Assembly: GCA_030637505.1 (NCBI GenBank)
Contig: DAOWGJ010000220.1
Coordinates: 1-7,454 of the forward strand
Source: Holophagae bacterium
GTDB lineage: Bacteria > Acidobacteriota > Thermoanaerobaculia > Thermoanaerobaculales > Sulfomarinibacteraceae
Direction of reading: 5' to 3'
Length of the DNA stretch: 7,454 bases
Positions 1-6,088 of the stretch are shown here, in pieces; within the stretch, counting starts at the first letter, position 1; every line of letters begins with the position of its first letter. The translations under genes were made by a program, and so were the position numbers. The notes below the pieces were generated by a model, which was given only the letters and a program-made list of their open reading frames with translations, did not search any database and was not told the origin of the DNA.

Positions 1-1211
1 ACCATATGCATGCCGAGGATCCTGTCACTCTCGCGATCCACCAGAATCTTCATCAACGTCCTCTCATCGCCACCGGTGATCGCATTTTTCAGCGGTCGAA
101 CTGACGAACGGTACACGTCCACGGCCGCGGCCGTTTTCCGGGCCTCACTCTCGGTCAAGCCGACAGTCGCCAGATTGGGTTGGCTGAAGACTGCGGTCGG
201 CACGTTGTTGTGGTCCACCGACGTCGGTGTCCCCCGAAATTCGGTAGCCACATAGGCCATCGCTTCGGCTATTGCGACAGGTGTCAGATTGAGCCGGTCC
301 GTGCAATCACCGATGGCATGAATTTGCGGCGCCGAAGTGGCGGAGAACTCGTCCACCAAGATTTCACCCTTGCCGCCGAGCTTGACTCCGACTTCCCCGA
401 GACCGAGCCCTTTGGTATTAGGCATCCTCCCGGTGGCAAACAGCACTTGATCGGCGGCAAGACGGTCTCCATCGGTGGTTGTCACGATGACACCGTCATC
501 AATCCGCTCGATTTCTTCAGCGTTGGTGTCAAACCGGATCGTCACACCACGCTTTTTCATGGCCTCCGCGAGCGTCATTCGAATGTCGTCGTCAAAACCA
601 CGAAGGAACATTGGTCCCCGATAGAGTTGGGTGACCTCTGCACCCAGGCCATTGAAAATCCCAGCGAACTCAACCGCGATGTAGCCGCCGCCAACAATGA
701 CGACTCTTTGAGGAAACTCAGGGAGGTGGAAGGCCTCGTCAGAGGTGATCCCAAACTCTGCTCCCGGAATCCCGGGAACGCTCGGACGGCCGCCCGTGGC
801 GATCAGGATCCGGTCACACGGATACCGGCGGCCGGCAACCTCGACCACATGTGGCCCGACCAATCGGGCCCGTCCCTCGATCAGCGTGACCCCGGCATCG
901 TCCAGAAGCCGACGATAAATTCCGTTGAGCCGTGCGATCTCCCGATCCTTGTTCTCGATCAGTCGATTCCAGGAAAACTCTGGTGTCATTTTCTCGAAAC
1001 CGAAGCCTGCGGCATCTTCAAAGCCGTCCGCCGTTTGAGAGGCGTACACCAGGAGTTTCTTCGGTACGCATCCAAGATTGACGCAGGTGCCGCCCAGGGG
1101 TCCGCACTCGGCGACCGCGACGCGAGCACCGGTGGCCGCGGCCATCCGGCCGGCTCGAACCCCGCCCGAACCCGCTCCAATCACGAACAGATCAAAGTTG
1201 CAATTGTTCAT
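1..1211 (-). CDS. gor: Glutathione-disulfide reductase (partial, C-terminus beyond window)
   Basis: Cytosolic FAD enzyme that reduces glutathione disulfide with NADPH. The reading frame is open from ATG at 1211 to the left edge, giving 403 codons; about 50 more are expected, since the family usually has about 450. Seen in order: the Rossmann FAD motif GAGSGG at residues 12-17; the redox-disulfide motif GGTCVNLGCVPKK with Cys43 and Cys48; the NAD(P) motif GGGYIAVEFAG from residue 174; Arg198 and Arg204 in YRGPMFLRGFD, the NADPH-selecting arginines of glutathione reductases; the second FAD motif AIGDCTDRLNLTPVA from about 299; and the start of the interface domain. The CVNLGCVPKK and TDRLNLTPVA wording favours glutathione reductase over dihydrolipoamide dehydrogenase, mercuric reductase or trypanothione reductase. 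The catalytic HPT..E region is off the edge, so intactness cannot be judged. The ATG is the first start after an in-frame TGA and directly precedes the conserved N-terminus. No good Shine-Dalgarno is visible. It is divergent from the large secreted-protein gene. Confidence 0.93.
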   Translation of the reverse strand, partial: MNNCNFDLFVIGAGSGGVRAGRMAAATGARVAVAECGPLGGTCVNLGCVPKKLLVYASQTADGFEDAAGFGFEKMTPEFSWNRLIENKDREIARLNGIYRRLLDDAGVTLIEGRARLVGPHVVEVAGRRYPCDRILIATGGRPSVPGIPGAEFGITSDEAFHLPEFPQRVVIVGGGYIAVEFAGIFNGLGAEVTQLYRGPMFLRGFDDDIRMTLAEAMKKRGVTIRFDTNAEEIERIDDGVIVTTTDGDRLAADQVLFATGRMPNTKGLGLGEVGVKLGGKGEILVDEFSATSAPQIHAIGDCTDRLNLTPVAIAEAMAYVATEFRGTPTSVDHNNVPTAVFSQPNLATVGLTESEARKTAAAVDVYRSSVRPLKNAITGGDERTLMKILVDRESDRILGMHM

Positions 1212-1219
1212 GGGCTCAG

Positions 1220-1289
1220 TGTACTGCGTCTGAAACTCGTTCCATCAGTTGATGGGTCATCCGATAAAACGAACTTCAGACTCAGCACA
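1220..1289 (-). promoter_or_regulatory. Long stem-loop just upstream of gor, possible RNA leader element
   Basis: Positions 1220-1241 and 1268-1289 form a 22-bp inverted repeat with 18 exact complementary pairs. Mismatched positions are 1236/1273, 1235/1274, 1227/1282 and 1223/1286. In minus-strand RNA three of these become G-U or U-G wobbles and only 1227/1282 (G-A) stays unpaired. In plus-strand RNA they would be C-A, A-C, C-U and A-C, so the structure is much better on the gor side. The 26-nt loop contains a second dyad. The foot of the stem is 8 nt from the gor start codon, so folding could affect translation initiation or transcript stability. It resembles no riboswitch I recognise. If transcription starts inside the loop, it would instead be a DNA dyad such as an operator. 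Confidence 0.5.
1242..1255. repeat. Short perfect dyad CCATCA-GT-TGATGG
   Basis: Two 6-base arms are exact reverse complements around a 2-base centre, lying inside the loop of the larger inverted repeat between the divergent genes. As DNA it is the size of a half-helical-turn dimer binding site. As RNA the loop is too tight for all six pairs, so five or fewer pairs would form. Operator function is an inference from symmetry and position only. Confidence 0.35.
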
Positions 1290-1357
1290 ACAAGCTATTC
1301 TTCGTAATCAAACACTTGGCCCTTCCGATCCGTATCTCCATTCGAAGCACCAGGAAG

Positions 1358-1363
1358 AAGGAG
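1358..1363 (+). promoter_or_regulatory. Ribosome binding site AAGGAG for the large secreted protein
   Basis: AAGGAG lies 6 nt before GTG at 1370, which is ideal spacing. It decides the start: an upstream in-frame TTG at 1316 would add 18 residues (ending in charged STRKKEHS) and has no comparable site. Starting at GTG gives a short basic N-terminus leading straight into a hydrophobic signal-peptide core. Confidence 0.8.
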
Positions 1364-1369
1364 CACTCC

Positions 1370-4300
1370 GTGAAGCTGAAAAGTGCAACGGCTGGCACGA
1401 CGACGTCACCTGGTTTCGGCCGGTGGTCGTTGATCCTTGGATTGGCCCTGATTTCGACTCTTGGGGGACAACCGAACGCCGCCCCGATCGATTGCTCCAC
1501 CTGGCAACTGATCAACCCCTTGCCCACCGACCGGGACCTTCACGGGGTGGCCTACCAGAACGGCCATTACGTTGTCGTAGGAGATGAAGGCACAGTTCTG
1601 ATCAGCGAAAACGAGGTCGGTTGGACTCAGGTGACGCCTCCCTCTGCCCAGAATTTCAACTCAGTGATCGGCCACGACGAGGATTATCTTGTAGTCGGAG
1701 ATGCAGGAGTTTTCGTTACTGGACGACCTGGGGGAGATTGGACGGTCGGGACCACTCCAACTACCGCCAATTTGTTCGACCTTGCCTCGAATAGTGGTCC
1801 TACGATCGTCGCGGTTGGAACAGGCGGTACCATCGTCACCACTTTCGACCTTGGAAACACATGGGCCGAGCAAACTTCAGGTACGGACGCCAGTCTTTAT
1901 GGGGTCGTTTGGACCGGCGCTGAATTTATCGCGGCGGGAAGTCGAGGGACGATCCTCACCAGCTCGGATGGGCTGAGTTGGTCGCAAGTCGATGTCGGTA
2001 TTGATTCGAAATTCAGCGCCATAGAGACCAACGGGTCCCTGACTGTTGCTATCACTGAGGATGGCCGGGCAGTGATGACCACCGGTGACGGTCAATGGAG
2101 CACCCACCCCGCCCCTCACAGGGTGACGGACATCGCTTGGGTTGGAGACCGATTCCTGACCGTTGGCGGGAATACGCCACGCTATAGCTTCGACGCCCAG
2201 ACATGGAACGGGTCAAGGGTCTCGGGGCCAGGTTTGGAATTTGAATCGGTCGGACCATCCACTGAATCAGGGTCCGCCCCCCTCCCAGCGATTGCCGTCG
2301 GCCCAGGCGGGACCATCGCCCACAGTACCGACGGAGGCAAGCACTGGAAACCGGCCAACACGGTCAGCGGTCTGGATTTTTTCGCCATGGCTTCCAATGG
2401 GTCAGTTGCAGTTGCCGCAGCCGGCACCGACACCGAATCCGAGGGCGCAATCCTGGCTTCCGACGATCTGATTAACTGGGAGGTCGTGTACTGGATGGAC
2501 CTCGAGACGATCTACGACGTTGCGGCTGGGGACGACAGATTCATGGCTGTAGGGGTCGTCAATGAGCTGTGGGCCGGCGGCTCCCTTATTTTGAGCAGCC
2601 CAGACGGCAGCGAATGGGACTCTGCGATCCATTCGGCTTCCGGGTCGGCTTCCCGGCCGTGGGCTTTTCATTCGATCACCTGGGACGGGTCCCGGTGGGT
2701 AGCCGGCGGTACCACAGCCACCCTGGCGGTCTCCGACGACGGCACAAATTGGCATTTCATGGCCATCGAAGACGATGCGCCCTTCCTCGGGGTAGCCTCC
2801 AACCAACAAGTGATCGTCGCAGTGGGAGCGGTCGGGTGGGTCGCGGTCTCGGAAGACGGTCTGTCTCTGACCACGGTAGATATTGACTGCAATCAGCCCT
2901 TGTCCGGCGCAGCCTGGGGCAACGGCGTATTCGTCGCCGTTGGCGGCAGAGGATCGATCCTCAGCAGTCACGATGGTCTCACCTGGGACAAACACACCTC
3001 GGGGACCCTGCTCGATCTCAATACAGTGCGGTGGACCGGCGAGGCTTTCGTCGCCGTTGGAGACAAAGGATTCGCCCTGCAAAGCCCGGATGGATTGGAA
3101 TGGGACCCTATCGACCGTGGGACCGAAACCGACCTTTGGGATATGATCGTCACCCCCAATAATACGGTTGCCTGTGGCGATGCCGGCCTGATGATGCGGC
3201 TTGCCTGCTCCGAACAAAATCAAACGCCTTCGGCAATCTTCGCCTGGCGCCCGACGCTGCCTGAGGAAGGCGTTCCGGTCCACTTCATGGACCTTTCCAC
3301 CGGCAATCCTACCGCCTGGACCTGGGAGTTCGAGGACGGCACTACGGCAGACGGCCCCGCCGTTACCCATATTTTTTCCGATCATGGCGATTGGCCCGTG
3401 AGCCTCATTGTGGACAACGACGACGGAAGCGACAGTTCAACCGCAAATGTCACGGTTCGAAGGTTTTGCGGCGCACCGCCAACGACCACAATGGAAGCAC
3501 CCGAATCGGTAACCAGTGGGCAACCGTACACCGTCAGCTGGAACTCTGTCCTCAATTCCTGGGAGTGGGGCGAATACATCGTGGTCGAATCCCGCGATCC
3601 CTTGTTCACCGACACCTCCGCCTTTCGCTTGTGGGACCCTCAAACCAGCCTGACCTACTCCCATCGATGGACTGAAGGCGCAGTTTTTTATTACACCACC
3701 TACACCATCAATTACTGCTCAGACAACTCCTACTATTCGGATCGTGCCCTCGCCGCGCAGGTCAACATCGAGCCGGACATCAGCGACCTCGGGGATCACG
3801 TGTGGGTCTTCCCGGCTGCGACCTCCGGCGCAGGCCTCAAAAACACAGTCTGGAACTCAAACGTCGTGATCCACAACCCGCATCCGTTCGACGCACCTGC
3901 ACACCTCGTGTTCCTCCCCCGTGCCGGCGAAGGCGACGCAGCCGTTGGTCCTCGAATCACTATTCCGGCCGCGGCTTCCCTCCGGCTCGAAGACGCATTG
4001 TCACCCTTTGGCGACGTGATCACAGGAGCTCTGCTGGTAGCTTCCGATCGTCCACTGAATGTCAGTTCGAGGGTTTTCAATGATCGGCCCGAGGGAACCT
4101 TCGGGCAGTTCATGGCCGGTGCGCCTGTGGCCGGCGCGTTGGAGGTCGGCAGCGAAGCCCGCCTGATCCAGCTGACCGAAGACCAGGACTACCGGACCAA
4201 CCTCGCGTTGGCGAACCCCATGGCAGACGAGGCGGAGGCGCAACTCGATTTCTTTTCGGCCGACGGGGGGCTCTTGGGCACATCGACATACTCGGTCCCG

Positions 4301-6061
4301 GGGTTGGCTTCGGTCTTTGATTCCCAGGTCCTCCGCCGCTTCACGCAGGAGCCCGTGGCTGACGCGTTCGCGGTGGTCTCTTCCCCGACACCCGGCGGAC
4401 GACTCCTGGCCATGGCCTCGGTTGTGGACAACAACACCGGCGACCCGATGACCCAGGCGGCCCACACCCAGGGCGCCGCGCACCGGGTGGTGATGGTCGA
4501 GCCGCCGACGGTGATCGAATTCAATGACTGGAACGACCTTGTGTTCGCGGATGGCACCTGGGTCGCCGTGGGACCCGACGGGCTTGCAATCAGCTCAGAT
4601 GGTCTCGACTGGGAAATGGCTGTCAACCTTTCAAGTCCACAGCAGCGTCTGTGGGGATTGGGATTCAACGGAAGCCAGATTCTCGCCGTGGGCTGCAACA
4701 TGGTGCTCTCCAGCACTGACGGCGAGACCTGGTCTGCCGCAGAGTGGCCCGGCGGATGCCTCCATAGCGTCACCTGGAATGGTAGCCGTTGGCTGGCGAT
4801 CGGGAGCGACCCAGGAGGGAACACCACTACGATTGGGACCAGCGAGGATGGCCTCCTCTGGCAGGTTCGGGAAGTGAGCGTCGACGAGCTGCGGGCCCGC
4901 CAGGTCATTTGGGCCGATGACCGGTACGTCGCTGCGACCTCGACCGGCATTGCCTACAGCAGCGACGGCGTGCATTGGACCAACGTCAATATTGGATTGG
5001 GGATCGAGGATATTGCGTGGAATGGTTCCCAATTCCTGGCACTCAGCCTCTACGATCTCGCAACAAGCTCCGACGGCGAGGAATGGCAGATCCAACCTAT
5101 GGGCCGGCATCTCCGTCGCGTGGTGTGGGCAGGCGACCGGTGGGTTGTCGGCGCGGGGCCCCAAGTCTGGGGCGAACATTCCGTCTACCTTGTCAGTGAC
5201 AATGGAAACCAATGGGAGACCCTGCCGAGACGGGGTTCGGGAGTCGTCGTGGAGGCCATGGCCTGGGACGGCGACACAGTGTTGGCCATTGACTACCACG
5301 GCTGGATGAGCTTTTTGGTCGGCGACCGCTCGGTAGTCACCGTGCCTGCGGTGGCTCACACCGCTGGATACGGTGGGTCGATATGGCGCTCAGATCTCGA
5401 ACTCCATAACCCGCATGAGACACCGATTGTTTGCTTCCTCGACCTTTTCAAACGGGGCGACACCGACCATGAACCGCTGTCGAAGGCCCTGACACTCGAG
5501 GCGTCGAGTTCGGTTAGGATCCCGGATGTTGTCTCATCGCTGTTCTCAACCAGCGGAAGCGGAGCCTTGCGCATCACACCCTCGGGCGGCCCGGTCATGG
5601 TTTCGAGCCGCACTTTCGACGACGGAGGGGAAGGGACCTACGGGCAACTGGTCCCTGGTTTGAGATCCTCCGACGCCATCTGGAATTTCGAGTCGGGTCG
5701 GCTGATTCAACTGGCCCATTCGCCCAGCCTGAACACCGGATTCCGCACCAATATGGGTCTGGTGAACGCGTGCTCCGACCCGATGCATGTCACCATCGAC
5801 TTGCACTCTGGCCCGGGGCAGCACTTGGGTTCCCTCAGCGTCGATCTTCCGCCCTTCGGCGTCGAACAACTGAACAACGTCTTTTCCCAAGTGACCGATT
5901 CATTCGTTCCAGACGGGTTTGCTGTACTGGCCACACCGACCCCACAGTGCAGTTTCTACGCTTACGCCTCCGTCGTCGACAACCGCACCAACGACCCCAT
6001 CCTGGTCACGGCCGAACCCTGGCACGACGACTCCCAGTGGCTTCAGATGCCTGCCCAGTGA
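1370..6061 (+). CDS. Large secreted multi-propeller protein with PKD domain and duplicated HNPH module, function unknown
   Basis: This 1563-residue protein starts at GTG and ends with TGA. A signal peptide is visible: a short stretch with K2, K4 and R18, a hydrophobic core at about 19-33, and likely cleavage after QPNAA at residue 38. Mature order: 14 blade-like repeats (45-613) of the form VAVG-x-x-G-x-I-x-x-S-x-DG-x-x-W, like YCF48/BNR-type propellers; a PKD domain (about 618-698, core WTWEFEDGT); an Ig/Fn3-like stretch (701-798) with Cys700 and Cys783 as a possible disulfide; HNPH module A (about 808-1032); seven more blades (about 1048-1322); and HNPH module B (about 1323-1549). There is no LPXTG, PEP-CTERM, T9SS-type tail or C-terminal membrane helix, so it is probably released or held non-covalently outside the cytoplasm. 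I see no catalytic motif. Families with such repeats include the photosystem II assembly factor YCF48 and sialidase-like BNR proteins, but the sialidase active-site arginines cannot be recognised here. Ligand binding or surface adhesion is a guess. It has no operon partner in the window. Confidence 0.9.
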   Translation: MKLKSATAGTTTSPGFGRWSLILGLALISTLGGQPNAAPIDCSTWQLINPLPTDRDLHGVAYQNGHYVVVGDEGTVLISENEVGWTQVTPPSAQNFNSVIGHDEDYLVVGDAGVFVTGRPGGDWTVGTTPTTANLFDLASNSGPTIVAVGTGGTIVTTFDLGNTWAEQTSGTDASLYGVVWTGAEFIAAGSRGTILTSSDGLSWSQVDVGIDSKFSAIETNGSLTVAITEDGRAVMTTGDGQWSTHPAPHRVTDIAWVGDRFLTVGGNTPRYSFDAQTWNGSRVSGPGLEFESVGPSTESGSAPLPAIAVGPGGTIAHSTDGGKHWKPANTVSGLDFFAMASNGSVAVAAAGTDTESEGAILASDDLINWEVVYWMDLETIYDVAAGDDRFMAVGVVNELWAGGSLILSSPDGSEWDSAIHSASGSASRPWAFHSITWDGSRWVAGGTTATLAVSDDGTNWHFMAIEDDAPFLGVASNQQVIVAVGAVGWVAVSEDGLSLTTVDIDCNQPLSGAAWGNGVFVAVGGRGSILSSHDGLTWDKHTSGTLLDLNTVRWTGEAFVAVGDKGFALQSPDGLEWDPIDRGTETDLWDMIVTPNNTVACGDAGLMMRLACSEQNQTPSAIFAWRPTLPEEGVPVHFMDLSTGNPTAWTWEFEDGTTADGPAVTHIFSDHGDWPVSLIVDNDDGSDSSTANVTVRRFCGAPPTTTMEAPESVTSGQPYTVSWNSVLNSWEWGEYIVVESRDPLFTDTSAFRLWDPQTSLTYSHRWTEGAVFYYTTYTINYCSDNSYYSDRALAAQVNIEPDISDLGDHVWVFPAATSGAGLKNTVWNSNVVIHNPHPFDAPAHLVFLPRAGEGDAAVGPRITIPAAASLRLEDALSPFGDVITGALLVASDRPLNVSSRVFNDRPEGTFGQFMAGAPVAGALEVGSEARLIQLTEDQDYRTNLALANPMADEAEAQLDFFSADGGLLGTSTYSVPGLASVFDSQVLRRFTQEPVADAFAVVSSPTPGGRLLAMASVVDNNTGDPMTQAAHTQGAAHRVVMVEPPTVIEFNDWNDLVFADGTWVAVGPDGLAISSDGLDWEMAVNLSSPQQRLWGLGFNGSQILAVGCNMVLSSTDGETWSAAEWPGGCLHSVTWNGSRWLAIGSDPGGNTTTIGTSEDGLLWQVREVSVDELRARQVIWADDRYVAATSTGIAYSSDGVHWTNVNIGLGIEDIAWNGSQFLALSLYDLATSSDGEEWQIQPMGRHLRRVVWAGDRWVVGAGPQVWGEHSVYLVSDNGNQWETLPRRGSGVVVEAMAWDGDTVLAIDYHGWMSFLVGDRSVVTVPAVAHTAGYGGSIWRSDLELHNPHETPIVCFLDLFKRGDTDHEPLSKALTLEASSSVRIPDVVSSLFSTSGSGALRITPSGGPVMVSSRTFDDGGEGTYGQLVPGLRSSDAIWNFESGRLIQLAHSPSLNTGFRTNMGLVNACSDPMHVTIDLHSGPGQHLGSLSVDLPPFGVEQLNNVFSQVTDSFVPDGFAVLATPTPQCSFYAYASVVDNRTNDPILVTAEPWHDDSQWLQMPAQ
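1502..3208 (+). repeat. Fourteen blade-like repeats, probably two seven-bladed propellers
   Basis: In residues 45-613 of the large protein I count repeat cores starting near 68, 107, 147, 187, 226, 263, 308, 348, 392, 444, 483, 522, 561 and 600. Spacing is about 37-52 residues. Clear copies include VAVGGRGSILSSHDGLTW and VAVGDKGFALQSPDGLEW. The fourteenth lacks the SxDGxxW part, while the mature N-terminus begins with an unpaired CSTWQLINPLP segment that could supply the missing outer strand and close the ring. Cys42 lies in that segment, and Cys602 and Cys613 lie in or after the last repeat, so a disulfide clasp is possible. The repeats have diverged at the DNA level, so the array is old. 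Confidence 0.7.
3221..3463 (+). other. PKD domain within the large protein
   Basis: Residues 618-698 run from SAIFAWRP through VHFMDLSTG, WTWEFEDGT and THIFSDHGDWPVSLIV to a closing ANVTV strand. This is the standard PKD order, in which the WxFxDG and H-x-(F/Y)-x-x-x-G segments are diagnostic. PKD domains are extracellular beta-sandwich spacers, which agrees with the signal peptide. It joins the first propeller region to the Ig/Fn3-like stretch. Confidence 0.85.
3791..4465 (+). repeat. HNPH module, copy A
   Basis: Residues 808-1032 form the first copy of a roughly 225-residue module repeated at the C-terminus. Landmarks shared with copy B in the same order are FPAA (copy B VPAV), a W-x-S pair (copy B W-x-S-D), HNPH, SSRVFND..EGTFGQ, RLIQL, YRTNLALAN and ASVVDNNTGDP. 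It looks like two beta-sandwich halves, the second starting near RLIQL. I know similar segments from large predicted secreted proteins of Acidobacteriota but no assigned function. Confidence 0.75.
4511..5335 (+). repeat. Seven blade-like repeats, probable third propeller
   Basis: Residues about 1048-1322 carry seven repeat cores starting near 1065, 1105, 1142, 1187, 1223, 1259 and 1305, for example VAVGPDGLAISSDGLDW. The last core (LAIDYHGWMSFLVG) lacks SxDGxxW, as the fourteenth repeat of the first region does, which fits ring closure by an N-terminal strand (RVVMVEPP). The repeat class matches the first region, so this half of the protein echoes the first half. Confidence 0.7.
5336..6016 (+). 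repeat. HNPH module, copy B
   Basis: Residues 1323-1549 repeat module A: VPAVAH, WRSDLELHNPH, SSRTFDD..EGTYGQL, GRLIQL, FRTNMGLVN and ASVVDNRTNDP occur in the same order with similar spacing. Copy B ends about 14 residues before the stop, so it is effectively the protein's C-terminal domain. Its end is where a sorting signal would be expected, and none is seen. The copies have diverged clearly, so the duplication is old. Confidence 0.75.
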
Positions 6062-6088
6062 GGTCGAATCAGAGCCTCACCGGAGAAC
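6062..6088. other. 27-bp gap between convergent genes
   Basis: This separates the TGA of the large protein from the TAA of the transporter gene. A 6-bp inverted repeat (GTGAGG at 6058-6063, CCTCAC at 6075-6080) overlaps the stop codon but has an 11-nt loop and no T-run on either strand. It is a poor intrinsic terminator, so termination here is probably factor-dependent or lies inside the opposing gene. Confidence 0.5.

Larger units (their letters stand above)
1212..1369. other. Divergent intergenic spacer
   Basis: This 158-bp spacer separates two gene starts and must hold the promoters of both unless they are transcribed from further away. I see no strong sigma70 promoter for either gene. 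The best minus-strand candidate is TTGTTG (complement of 1288-1293), an 18-nt spacer, then TTTTAT (complement of 1264-1269), which is weak. On the plus strand TTCAGA (1275-1280) and TATTCT (1296-1301) are only 15 nt apart. The left half is dominated by nested inverted repeats, and the right end carries the ribosome binding site of the large gene. Confidence 0.6.

Noticed and set aside
1216..1245. Nine-codon minus-strand frame (MERVSDAVH) ending 4 nt before the gor ATG
   Set aside because: It has no ribosome binding site, lies in the stem arm and is short enough to occur by chance. A leader peptide is possible but unsupported.
180..1307. Plus-strand 375-codon open frame across the left region
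   Set aside because: It is antisense to gor. The minus-strand frame carries every glutathione reductase motif, whereas this frame gives an Arg/His/Pro-rich sequence with no domain.
1316..1369. TTG start giving an 18-residue longer large protein
   Set aside because: It has no Shine-Dalgarno and would put a charged extension before the signal peptide, whereas GTG at 1370 has AAGGAG at ideal spacing.
2402..3385. Minus-strand 327-codon open frame inside the large gene
   Set aside because: It is a shadow of the plus-strand propeller repeats: the periodic pattern belongs to the plus frame, and the minus product has low-complexity Gly/Arg content and no recognisable motif.
4189..5359. Minus-strand open frames of 253 and 242 codons
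   Set aside because: They overlap each other and lie antisense to conserved module A and third-propeller codons. High GC explains the lack of stops.
1370..6061. Sialidase or other BNR-repeat hydrolase
   Set aside because: SxDGxxW resembles Asp-boxes, but no catalytic arginine triad, Tyr/Glu pair or FRIP-like motif can be recognised.
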